Below are positions 1-7,200 of a stretch of 7,378 bases of DNA, one piece after another. Below the pieces are notes generated by a model, which saw only the letters and a program-made list of their open reading frames with translations, ran no database searches and was not told the DNA's origin. Numbering within the stretch: the first letter of the stretch is position 1; each line of letters opens with the position of its first letter. Origin of the DNA: Oscillospiraceae bacterium (lineage in GTDB: Bacteria; Bacillota; Clostridia; Oscillospirales; Oscillospiraceae); NCBI GenBank assembly GCA_017409645.1, contig JAFQSI010000241.1, positions 1 to 7,378 of the forward strand, written 5' to 3'. The translations under genes were made by a program, and so were the position numbers.

Positions 1-1
1 C

Positions 2-220
2 CGTGATTCCGAGGCCAAGCGCCTGGGCGTGAAGCGTGCTGATGGTCAGTTCGTTCTGGCCGGCAACATCCTGGTTCGCCAGAGAGGCACCCACATCCAT
101 CCCGGCGTCAATGTCGGCATCGGCAGCGATGACACCCTGTTCGCTCTGGTTGACGGTACCGTCCGTTTCGAGCGCAAGGGCAAGGATCGCAGACAGTGCT
201 CCGTTTACGCTGCACAGTAA
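2..220 (+). CDS. rpmA: 50S ribosomal protein L27 (5' partial)
   Basis: This is the C-terminal 72 residues of bL27, a protein of the large ribosomal subunit that sits near the peptidyl-transferase centre. The frame is open from base 2 and starts inside the conserved RDSEAKRLGVKR segment. It continues through the family core (QFVLAGNILVRQRGT, then HPGVNVGIGSDDTLFAL) and ends in a short VYAAQ tail at a TAA stop. About 14 or more N-terminal residues lie upstream of the window. The Firmicutes-type cleavable N-terminal extension, if present, therefore cannot be seen. An ATG at 29 is an internal Met codon, not the start. In many bacteria rpmA lies between rplU and obgE. Here obgE does follow, but a strong terminator separates the two genes. 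The identification is very secure because L27 is highly conserved. Confidence 0.97.
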   Translation, partial: RDSEAKRLGVKRADGQFVLAGNILVRQRGTHIHPGVNVGIGSDDTLFALVDGTVRFERKGKDRRQCSVYAAQ

Positions 221-235
221 TCTAAGTCTTAAGCG

Positions 236-270
236 AAGGGCTGTTGCAAAAACTTGCAACAGCCCTTTTT
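236..270 (+). terminator. Intrinsic terminator after rpmA
   Basis: A perfect 12-bp stem pairs 238-249 (GGGCTGTTGCAA) with 254-265 across a 4-base AAAC loop and is followed directly by five T residues (266-270). Two further A-T pairs can extend the base. It begins 15 bases after the rpmA stop codon. This is a textbook Rho-independent terminator for the ribosomal protein operon. Confidence 0.93.
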
Positions 271-286
271 GCACATAATAGGAACA

Positions 287-360
287 GATTGTAGAGTGAA
301 GATTGGAGAGTGGAGATGGGGGATGATCTCAACTCTCCACTCTCCAATCTCCACTCTCTC
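287..360. repeat. Heptad-based palindromic repeat upstream of obgE
   Basis: From 287 to 328 the plus strand reads as six 7-bp units: GATTGTA, GAGTGAA, GATTGGA, GAGTGGA, GATGGGG, GATGATC. Read on the minus strand from 356 down to 329, the units are GAGTGGA, GATTGGA, GAGTGGA, GAGTTGA. The two arms share one register, so 294-316 pairs with 334-356 at 22 of 23 positions (single A/C mismatch at 299/351), around a 17-base loop. The transcript would fold into a long hairpin ending about 4 bases before the obgE Shine-Dalgarno sequence. It resembles a dispersed intergenic repeat or REP/MITE-like element, but copy number cannot be judged from one window. A regulatory role in obgE expression is inference only. 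Confidence 0.85.
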
Positions 361-374
361 AAAGGAGGAAAACT

Positions 375-1649
375 ATGTTTGTAGATAAAGTACGCATTAC
401 GGTCATCGGCGGTCGCGGCGGCGACGGTGCGGTGGCCTTCCATCGGGAGAAGTATGTGGCCTCCGGCGGTCCCGACGGCGGCGACGGCGGTCACGGCGGC
501 AGCGTTATCCTGCGGGTGGACGACAACCTGACCACCCTGCTGGATTTCCGTTACAAGCGCAAGTATCAGGCCGGCTCCGGCGTCAACGGCATGGGCCGGA
601 AGATGGCCGGCAAGCGGGGCGAGCCCCTGATCATCAAGGTCCCCCGGGGCACCGTGGTCCGGGACGCCGAGACGAATCAGATCATTGTGGATATGTCCAC
701 CGGCGAGGACTATGTCATCGCCAAGGGCGGCCGCGGCGGCTGGGGCAACAGCCACTACGCCACCGCCACCCGTCAGGTCCCCCGGTTCGCCAAGTCCGGC
801 CGCAAGGGCGAGGAAAAAGACATCATCCTGGAGCTGAAGCTGCTGGCGGACGTGGGCCTGGTTGGCTTCCCCAACGTGGGCAAGTCCACCCTGCTGAGTG
901 TCACCTCCAACGCCCGGCCCAAGATCGCCAACTATCATTTTACCACCCTGTTCCCCAATCTGGGCGTCATCTATGTGGAGGAGGGCGTCTCCTTCGTCAT
1001 GGCCGACATCCCCGGCATCATCGAGGGCGCCGCTGGGGGCGCGGGCCTGGGCCACGATTTCCTGCGGCACATCGATCGCTGCCGCTTGCTGGTCCATGTG
1101 ATCGACGTTTCCGGCTCCGAGGGCCGGGACCCCGTGGAGGATTTTGACGCCATCTGCGCCGAGCTGAAGGACTACAGCGTGGATCTGAGCAACCGGCCCA
1201 TGATCGTCGCCGCCAACAAGCTGGACATCATGGATCCCGAGTCCGACAACCTGCAGCGTCTGCGCGAGCGGGTGGAGGCCGAGGGGATCGAGCTGTATGA
1301 GATCTCCGCCGGTACCACCCAGGGCACCCGCCAGCTCATGCGGGTGGTGGCCGAGAAGCTGAAGACCCTGCCCCCCGTGACCATCTATGAGCCCGAGTAC
1401 GTGGCCCCCATGCCCCTGGCCGGGGATCCCTCGGAGCTTACCATCGAGCATCTGGGTAGCACCTGGGTCATCACCGGCAAGTGGCTGGAGAATCTGATCC
1501 TGGATATCAATTTCGACGATTACGAGGCGAGAAACTACTTCGACCTGCTCCTGCGCCGGTCGGGCCTGTTCACCCGTCTGGAGGAGATGGGGATCGCCGA
1601 CGGCGACACCGTGGATATTTACGATTTCGAATTCGAATATCAGCGGTAA
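375..1649 (+). CDS. obgE: GTPase Obg/CgtA, ribosome assembly GTPase
   Basis: Cytoplasmic Obg-family GTPase that acts in large-subunit maturation and stress/(p)ppGpp-linked growth control. All three family domains are present in 424 residues. The N-terminal glycine-rich Obg fold covers residues 1-158 (GGRGGDGAV, GGPDGGDGGHGG, KGGRGGWGN). The G domain runs from about 159 to 333: G1 GFPNVGKST at 164-172, switch I threonines at 190-191, G3 DIPG at 211-214, G4 NKLD at 281-284 and G5 SAG at 311-313. The C-terminal OCT domain runs from about 345 to 424 and ends in the characteristic DIYDFEFEY. The ATG at 375 is preceded by a near-ideal AAAGGAGG at 361-368 with a 6-base spacer. Length and start are typical of Firmicutes Obg. 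All nucleotide-binding residues appear intact. The gene sits downstream of rpmA, as is common, but behind a terminator and a palindromic repeat, so its transcription source is uncertain. Confidence 0.98.
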   Translation: MFVDKVRITVIGGRGGDGAVAFHREKYVASGGPDGGDGGHGGSVILRVDDNLTTLLDFRYKRKYQAGSGVNGMGRKMAGKRGEPLIIKVPRGTVVRDAETNQIIVDMSTGEDYVIAKGGRGGWGNSHYATATRQVPRFAKSGRKGEEKDIILELKLLADVGLVGFPNVGKSTLLSVTSNARPKIANYHFTTLFPNLGVIYVEEGVSFVMADIPGIIEGAAGGAGLGHDFLRHIDRCRLLVHVIDVSGSEGRDPVEDFDAICAELKDYSVDLSNRPMIVAANKLDIMDPESDNLQRLRERVEAEGIELYEISAGTTQGTRQLMRVVAEKLKTLPPVTIYEPEYVAPMPLAGDPSELTIEHLGSTWVITGKWLENLILDINFDDYEARNYFDLLLRRSGLFTRLEEMGIADGDTVDIYDFEFEYQR

Positions 1650-1707
1650 GACCGAAGGCAGCCCGATAAACAACGCTGATCTTTATCGATTTCACAACCT
1701 GTCCATC

Positions 1708-1749
1708 AAAACAGGCGTTCCGCAGCTTTTTCTGCGGAACGCCTGTTTT
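1708..1749 (+). terminator. Intrinsic terminator after obgE
   Basis: A perfect 18-bp stem pairs 1708-1725 (AAAACAGGCGTTCCGCAG) with 1732-1749 around a CTTTTT loop. The A-run at the 5' base and T-run at the 3' base form the A/U-rich foot. It lies 58 bases after the obgE stop and isolates obgE from the regulator gene downstream. The symmetric A and T runs would allow function in either direction, but only plus-strand transcription needs it here. Confidence 0.9.
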
Positions 1750-1769
1750 GCGCAACCGATTGCACAGAA

Positions 1770-1840
1770 TGGTACATAAAATGTTAAAAATAGTAAAATA
1801 ACCTTTGCATATTTCGACTGCCTTTGCTATAATGAAAAAA
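1770..1840 (+). promoter_or_regulatory. Sigma-A-type extended -10 promoter of the AraC-family gene
   Basis: The -35 box is TTGCAT at 1805-1810 and a 17-base spacer leads to a perfect TATAAT at 1828-1833. A TG one base upstream (1825-1826) gives an extended -10 element. The stretch 1770-1802 is very A/T-rich against the GC-rich background and looks like an UP element. Transcription would start near 1840, leaving a leader of about 55 bases. That leader holds a small inverted repeat (TCCGG at 1855-1859, CCGGA at 1864-1868). This could be an autoregulatory operator or an RNA hairpin, but the evidence for that is weak. Confidence 0.8.
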
Positions 1841-1882
1841 ACAAATCGTGATATTCCGGTCATCCGGAGAAATCCGAGCATT

Positions 1883-1887
1883 GGAGG
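1883..1887 (+). promoter_or_regulatory. Ribosome binding site fixing the AraC-family start
   Basis: GGAGG lies 8 bases before the ATG at 1896. An in-frame GTG at 1848 would add 16 residues but lies only about 8 bases after the predicted transcription start and has no Shine-Dalgarno sequence. The ATG is therefore preferred. Confidence 0.82.
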
Positions 1888-1895
1888 CGGCAGCT

Positions 1896-3053
1896 ATGAT
1901 CAGCAATCTGAATCAGCTTTCATTTCAGGCCTACGGCACCATCGAATCCGAACGGATCCGGGGCCGGGAAACGGGCCAGAAGGGGCAGAACCGGCAGATC
2001 CGGGAACTGAACCGGGGCGAGTGTCCGGTGCTGGTTTGCCAGTCGGAGATCTGGCTGCGCAACAATTCCGACATGACTGTCCTCTCCGTGGAGGAGGAGG
2101 GCGGGGCCTACCATCACTTCTACCTGGACAAGGGCGTGTGCATCAAGCCCGGCGTCCGGTTTGCCGTGCATCCCTATCAGACCCGCTCCTCTGTGGAGAT
2201 GACCTACAACGAGGAGCCCCGGGAGGTGGATCGGCTGAACGCCGGGGACGAGTTCCGGCTCCGCCGCCAGATCCAGATCAGCAGCATCTACACCTTCTTC
2301 TACCAGGAGAAGGAGAAGGGCTTCACCTTCCCCGGTGAGACGCACGCGCCCCTGGAGCTGACCTATGTGGACAAGGGCACGCTGCACTCCGTGGCTGACG
2401 GAAAGGACATCCTGCTCGAGCAGGGGGATCTGGTCCTGTACGGGCCCAACCAGTGGCACATGCAGTATGCCGACGTGGATATGAGCCCCAGCTACATCAC
2501 CATCACCTTCGATCTGGCCGGTGAGTATCCGCCGGAGCTGATCAACCGGAAGTACGCCATCCCCCAGACGGCCGTGCCGGTGCTGCAGCAGATGCTCCGG
2601 GAGATGGACCGGATGGACGCCTTCTCGCCGGATATGATCATCTGCCTGCTGCAGCAGCTTCTGCTGGAGCTTCTGCGGGAGCGGATCGCGCCGACGGGCA
2701 CCAGACTGCGGACCACCAATGCGGTCAACTCTGAAAATGAGATCATCCGCCGGGCCCAGCAGTTCATCTCCGAGCATGTCCGGGAAAAGCTGACGGTGCC
2801 CCTGGTGGCCCGGCATGTGGATGTGTCCCCCAGCTATCTGACGGCCCTGTTCCGCAAGAATCTGCAGATCTCCCCCGGCGAGTACGTCCGCCGGATCAAG
2901 CTCCAGGAGAGCAAGCAGATGATCCGGGAGGACAACATGAACTTCACCGAGATCGCCGCTGCGCTGCAGTATTCCACCGTTCACCATTTCTCCCGCCAGT
3001 TCAAGGACAAATTCGGCATCACCCCCACGGAGTACGCCAAGTCCGTGCGGTAA
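1896..3053 (+). CDS. AraC-family transcriptional regulator with cupin sensor
   Basis: A 385-residue cytoplasmic DNA-binding regulator. The C-terminal AraC/XylS domain (about 283-385) has two helix-turn-helix units: one at about 299-320 (LTVPLVARHVDVSPSYLTAL) and one at about 349-371 (FTEIAAALQYSTVHHFSRQF). It ends with the family signature FGITPTEYAKSVR. Residues 150-207 look like the usual AraC cupin ligand-binding barrel (LTYVDKGTLHSV, LEQGDLVLYGPNQWHMQY). A further N-terminal region of about 125 residues is unusual for a standard AraC protein. Its FYLDKGVCIKPGVRFAVHPY stretch (75-94) resembles the ureidoglycolate-lyase/DUF4867-like cupin fold, which suggests a second sensor, but this is tentative. 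Residues 225-262 form a leucine-rich helical linker likely used for dimerisation. The gene has its own promoter and terminator and no co-directional partner, so neither its effector nor its target can be deduced. The alternative GTG start at 1848 is disfavoured. Confidence 0.93.
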   Translation: MISNLNQLSFQAYGTIESERIRGRETGQKGQNRQIRELNRGECPVLVCQSEIWLRNNSDMTVLSVEEEGGAYHHFYLDKGVCIKPGVRFAVHPYQTRSSVEMTYNEEPREVDRLNAGDEFRLRRQIQISSIYTFFYQEKEKGFTFPGETHAPLELTYVDKGTLHSVADGKDILLEQGDLVLYGPNQWHMQYADVDMSPSYITITFDLAGEYPPELINRKYAIPQTAVPVLQQMLREMDRMDAFSPDMIICLLQQLLLELLRERIAPTGTRLRTTNAVNSENEIIRRAQQFISEHVREKLTVPLVARHVDVSPSYLTALFRKNLQISPGEYVRRIKLQESKQMIREDNMNFTEIAAALQYSTVHHFSRQFKDKFGITPTEYAKSVR

Positions 3054-3063
3054 TGGTACAGAT

Positions 3064-3092
3064 AACGGCCCCACCAAAGGTGGGGCCGTTTT
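3064..3092 (+). terminator. Terminator between convergent regulator and DAHP synthase genes
   Basis: A perfect 12-bp stem pairs 3064-3075 (AACGGCCCCACC) with 3079-3090 across an AAA loop; the four T residues at 3089-3092 lie at its 3' foot. It starts 11 bases after the regulator stop, and its T-run ends six bases from the last base of the convergent DAHP synthase stop. The T-run favours the plus strand. With only a short U-tract on the other strand, it may serve the minus-strand gene less efficiently. Confidence 0.88.
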
Positions 3093-3097
3093 GATTG

Positions 3098-4129
3098 TCA
3101 GATCAGCTCTGCAAGCTCCTTGACCAGCCGCTCGGTGTCGGTCCAGCCGATGCAGGGGTCGGTGATGGATTTGCCGTAGATATGCTCGCCGATCTTCTGG
3201 GAGCCGTTCTCCAGATAGGATTCGATCATGAAGCCCTTGACCATGCCGCGGATCCGGGGGTCGTGGCGGCAGGAGTGGAGGACCTCCTTGCAGATCCGGG
3301 GCTGCTCGGCGTACTTCTTGGCGGAATTGGAGTGGTTGGCGTCCACGATCAGGGCGGGGTTCTTCAGATTTTTCGCCATGTAGGCCTGATACAGGTGTTC
3401 CAGATCCTCAAAGTGGTAGTTGGGGATGGCCTCACCGTGCCGGTTGACATAACCCCGGAGGATGGCGTGGGACAGGTCGTTGCCCGCCGTTTCCACCTCC
3501 CAGCCCCGGTAGATGAAGGTGTGCTGCCGCTGGGCCGCCAGGATGGAGTTGAGCATGACGGAGATGTCGCCGCTGGTGGGGTTCTTCATGCCCACGGGCA
3601 CGGCGATGCCGGAGGAGGTCAGCCGATGTTCCTGGTTCTCCACGCTCCGGGCGCCCACGGCCACATAGGACAGCAGGTCGGAAAGGTAGCGGTAATTGTC
3701 GGGATAGAGCATCTCGTCGGCGGTGGAAAGGCCGGTGTTCGCCAGCACGTTGGTGTGGAGCCGCCGGATGGCGATGACGCCCTCGAGCATATCCTCGTGC
3801 CGCTCCGGGTCCGGCTGGTGCAAAAGACCCTTGTAGCCCTCGCCGGTGGTCCGGGGCTTGTTGGTGTAGACCCGGGGGATCAGGACCAGGCGGTCCTTCA
3901 CCTGCTCCTGCAGACCCGCCAGCCGCTCGCAGTAGTCCATCACCGCGTCCTCCCGGTCCGCGGAGCAGGGGCCGATGACCAGGACCATCCGGTCGCTTTT
4001 GCCCGTGAAGATGTCGGCGATCTCCAGGTCCCGGGCCTCCTTGACGGCGGCTAGGGCGGCGGTCAGGGGATACTGCTCCTTGATCTCCTTGGGGACGGGG
4101 AGCTTGCGCTTGAAGTTCATGTTTTTCAT
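3098..4129 (-). CDS. aroF: 3-deoxy-7-phosphoheptulonate synthase (DAHP synthase), class I AroG/F/H type
   Basis: Cytoplasmic enzyme that condenses phosphoenolpyruvate and erythrose 4-phosphate to DAHP, committing carbon to the shikimate pathway and aromatic amino acids. The 343 residues match the E. coli AroG class in length and motifs. These include GPCSAD at 53-58 with metal ligand Cys55, and RVYTNKPRTT at 86-95 with the PEP-binding Arg86 and Lys91. They also include GAR with Arg161, KNPTSG with Lys182, ILRG with Arg225, DANHSN with metal ligand His266, MIESYLENG with Glu303, and SITDPCIGW with Asp324. No ACT or chorismate-mutase domain is fused, so any feedback control would act on the barrel and N-terminal segment; which amino acid inhibits it cannot be read here. 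The ATG at 4129 is chosen for its AGAAGG Shine-Dalgarno. An upstream GTG at 4171 lies inside the predicted promoter. The symbol is generic: aroF, aroG and aroH are not distinguished by sequence alone. Confidence 0.96.
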   Translation of the reverse strand: MKNMNFKRKLPVPKEIKEQYPLTAALAAVKEARDLEIADIFTGKSDRMVLVIGPCSADREDAVMDYCERLAGLQEQVKDRLVLIPRVYTNKPRTTGEGYKGLLHQPDPERHEDMLEGVIAIRRLHTNVLANTGLSTADEMLYPDNYRYLSDLLSYVAVGARSVENQEHRLTSSGIAVPVGMKNPTSGDISVMLNSILAAQRQHTFIYRGWEVETAGNDLSHAILRGYVNRHGEAIPNYHFEDLEHLYQAYMAKNLKNPALIVDANHSNSAKKYAEQPRICKEVLHSCRHDPRIRGMVKGFMIESYLENGSQKIGEHIYGKSITDPCIGWTDTERLVKELAELI

Positions 4130-4135
4130 GATATG

Positions 4136-4141
4136 CCTTCT
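4136..4141 (-). promoter_or_regulatory. Ribosome binding site of the DAHP synthase gene
   Basis: On the minus strand AGAAGG lies 6 bases before the ATG at 4129, which supports that start over the in-frame GTG at 4171. Confidence 0.75.
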
Positions 4142-4161
4142 CTCTTGAAAAAGATGAGTAC

Positions 4162-4190
4162 ACTTTACCACTTTATCCCATGGATTGCAA
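4162..4190 (-). promoter_or_regulatory. Putative sigma-A promoter of the DAHP synthase gene
   Basis: Read on the minus strand, TTGCAA (4190-4185) is followed after 17 bases by TAAAGT (4167-4162). Each box matches consensus at four of six positions. Transcription would start near 4155, about 25 bases before the start codon. This leaves no room for a leader-peptide attenuator or a riboswitch. An overlapping alternative -10 (GATAAAGT, slightly upstream) makes the exact boxes uncertain. The terminator of the upstream gene at 4202-4229 makes a promoter in this gap necessary. Confidence 0.55.
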
Positions 4191-4201
4191 GCGCTCCGGA
4201 C

Positions 4202-4229
4202 AAAAAAGGGCGGCCCTTTCGGGCCGCCC
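4202..4229 (-). terminator. Intrinsic terminator after the SLH surface enzyme gene
   Basis: On the minus strand a 9-bp G+C-only stem (GGGCGGCCC, 4229-4221, pairing with 4216-4208) with a GAAA tetraloop is followed by six T residues (complement of 4207-4202). It begins 17 bases after the stop codon of the large surface enzyme gene. The stem plus U-tract is strong, so the DAHP synthase gene downstream is probably a separate transcription unit. Confidence 0.92.
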
Positions 4230-4245
4230 CTGCGGGGGTGTGGGA

Positions 4246-7200
4246 TTATTCAGCCAGAGCGCGGTACAGGAAGGTCGCTGCGTGGGCGCGGAGGCAGGCC
4301 TCGGTGGCGCCGAAGGTGCCGTTGCCGCGGCCATTGGTGACCCCAGCCTCCACGGCCCAGTTGATGGCATCCTCGCACCAGGCGCCGGCGGGAACATCGG
4401 AGAAGCCGTTGGCGGTGGTGGAGGTGGGCTCCTCCAGGTAGCGCCACAGGAAGGTGACGGCCTGGGCCCGGTTGGTGATGCCGGCGGGGTCGAAGTGGGT
4501 GGCGTCGGAGCCGGTGGTGATGCCCTCCTCGAAGGCCCACAGGACGGCGTCGTAGTAGAAGTCGGATTCCTTCACATCGACGAAGGGGTTGGCGATGGTG
4601 GCCTCGGGCTCACCGGCGGCACGCCACAGCATGGTCACATACTGGGCGCGGGGCAGCTCATCGGCGGGGCTGAAGGTGGTGCCGTCGCCGGTGCCCTTGG
4701 TGATGCCCATCTCGACGGCCCAGTTGACGGCGTCGGCGTAGAAGGCGTCAGCGGGAACATCGGTGAAGCCCTTCAGCAGCTTGATGCGGCCCTCACCGTA
4801 GACAGAGCCGTAGGGGCTGTTCTCAGCGGTGACGGTGGGCAGGCCGGTAGTCTCGTCCACGGGGAAGGACTGGATGTAGTTGGCCAGGACCATGTAGTCC
4901 TCCATGACGTAGTCGACCACGTTGACAGCGCCGTCGAACATGGCGAAGCCGTCGCCCAGGTCGCGCAGGGTGTAGTTGTAGCCGGCCAGGTTGTACTTGG
5001 CATTCAGATCCAGGTCGACCCACTCGCCGTCCTGCAGGATCTTAACGTTCCGGACCCGGTAAGCACCGGTGGGGCCGCCGATCCAGACGCCCTTCTCATC
5101 CATCTGCACGGTGGATTCGATGGCGGTGTTGATCTCGTAGGTGACGCCGGAGACGTGCAGGAAGCCGCCGATCTCCTCGGCATCGGTGCCGCGGGCGCCC
5201 CACTCCAGGGCGTCGAGCAGCTGCTGGCCGGTGATGGTCTGCAGGCAGGCCACGTTGCCGAAGGTGTGGATGGTCTTGGCGGTCAGATAGCTGAACTCGC
5301 CGGTGACGGCCTTGTTGCGGACGCCGCCGCCGTTCATGATGGCAACGTCAACATCCAGGTCCATGTTGTCGAACAGGTAGTACAGGGCGTCAGCGGCGAA
5401 GTCGCCGGTGTTCGTCTCCTGCTTGCGGACCAGACGGCCGCTCTCGTCGTAGTTGTCCAGGGTCACGTCCAGATAGCCGATGACCTGGCCCAGCTTGGTG
5501 TTGATCTCGGCGATCCAGTTGTCCTGCATGGCCTTGACGGCGGGATCGGAGCCGGTCCACTCGGTGACCAGCTCGGTGGTGATCTCACCCTCGGCGGAAA
5601 TGGTCATCTTGCCGATGGCATCGAAGTATTCGCCGGTCTGGGTCAGGATGACGGTGCCGCCGTCCTTGTCGGCGACCTCCTTCATGGGAACGGTGGAGTG
5701 GCTGTGGCCGTCGATGAAGGCATCCAGGCCGGAGGTGTTGGCGATCAGCTCCTCGGAGGTCCAGGGCTGGGAGGCGGGGTCGTCACCCAGGTGGCCCAGG
5801 GCGATGATGGCATCGGGATTGCCCAGCTGGGCAGCATTGATGGCGAACTGGACATAGTCGTACAGCTCCTGGCCGTCGGTGCCGCCGGCGATGCCGTAGA
5901 TGTACTCGCCCTTCTCATTCTGGAAGTAGGCGGGGGTGGACTTGGTGAAGGACTCGGGGGTGGTGATGCCGATGACGGCGATGGTCTTGTCGCCCATTTC
6001 AAATTCCACAAAGGGCTCCAGGACGGTATTCTGGATCTCCCAGCCGTCGTCGATCCAGCCGCCTGCGCCGGGATTGGCGGGATCCTCGTGGTAGAAGTTG
6101 GCGGAAACGTAGGGGAAGTCGGCCCACTCGATGACGTTCATGGTGCCGGTCATGTTGTAGTCGAACTCGTGGTTGCCCAGGGTAGCGACATCGTAACCGG
6201 CGGCGTTCATCAGCTCGATGATGGTCTTGCCCTTGTCCATGGAGCCATAGGCGGTGCCCTGGATGTGGTCACCGGCATCCATCAGCAGAACGTTGTGGTG
6301 GGTAGCCAGGGTGGCCTGCTTCAGATCGGCGATGTTGTCGTAGCTCAGATCCTTGTCGATGTAGGTGTGGACGTCGTTGGTGTAGTAGATGATGATGTCG
6401 TCGGACTTCTCAGCGCCGCTGAGGTTGGCCTTCAGCATGGCGATCTCGCTGTCGGACAGGCCGATCTCCTGGATGTAGGCAGCAGCCTCGGCAGCCAGGT
6501 CAGCGGTGTACAGGTCTTCGATGCCGAAGGCGGTGCACAGGGACTTGATGATGTTGGAAGCAGCGATGGCATCGTACTTCTCGGTGCCGGGCTCGATGCC
6601 GTAGTAGTTGTAGTAGGTGACCATGTAGTCAGCCACGATCTCCTCGGCGGAAGCGCCCATCAGAGCCTCCAGCAGAGCGGAAACGAAGCCTGCACGGTCC
6701 TTGCCCTCGTTGCAGTGGACCAGGTAGGTGCCCTCGTTCTCGGCGAAGTGGCGCAGGCCATTGGCCAGGCCCTGCTTGAAGCTGTCCTCGGCGAAGTCCA
6801 CGCCCAGGCCCAGGAAGATGACATTCTGACGGAAGTAGTAGGGGGAGAACATGGACTCCTCGTAGGCCTTGGCCTCCTCCTCGGTGTCCGCCAGGTTCAT
6901 GATGACGGTGATCTCGTTCTCGGAGACAGCGTAGCCAGCCTCAGCGTTGCGGTTCAGCTCGGGGTTGATGGGGCTGGAGGAGCGGTAGAGCTTGCCTGCG
7001 CCCATGCCGGTGGTGGTGACGGCACGGAAATTGGCAAATTCAGCGTCGGTCAGGTGGGCGTAGTCCTCCCGGTCGTTGGTCCGGGACAGCTCATGGAGCA
7101 GGTACTCGGCCATGTAGCCTTCCTTCTCGTACAGCTCGAAGCTGACCTCGATGGGGAACTGAACGCCCTCGAAGGCGACCCAGTACCAGTTGCCGGCGTC

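Noticed and set aside
274..279. CATAAT as the -10 box of an obgE promoter
   Set aside because: It matches five of six -10 positions, but no acceptable -35 box lies 15-19 bases upstream, and that space is occupied by the terminator stem. It was not listed as a promoter.
287..360. CRISPR array or tRNA in the repetitive stretch before obgE
   Set aside because: The units are contiguous 7-mers without unique spacers, and the fold is a single hairpin, not a cloverleaf.
222..1673. Long minus-strand open frame opposite obgE
   Set aside because: It is the antisense shadow of a highly conserved gene with G/C-rich third positions. The translation is low-complexity (Gly, His, Leu, Gln rich) and matches no family.
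1848..1850. GTG as start of the AraC-family gene
   Set aside because: It lies about 8 bases after the predicted transcription start and lacks a Shine-Dalgarno sequence; the ATG at 1896 has GGAGG at good spacing.
1920..3077. Minus-strand 385-codon frame opposite the AraC-family gene
   Set aside because: Shadow of the plus-strand gene, which has clear HTH motifs, a promoter and a ribosome binding site. The antisense product is low-complexity Gly/Leu/His-rich.
3095..4054. Plus-strand 319-codon frame opposite the DAHP synthase gene
   Set aside because: Shadow of a gene with all catalytic residues conserved. The antisense translation is Gly/Val/His-rich without recognisable motifs or a convincing ribosome binding site.
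4169..4171. GTG as start of the DAHP synthase gene
   Set aside because: It falls within the predicted promoter spacer, and the added residues do not belong to the family N-terminus. The ATG at 4129 has a good ribosome binding site.
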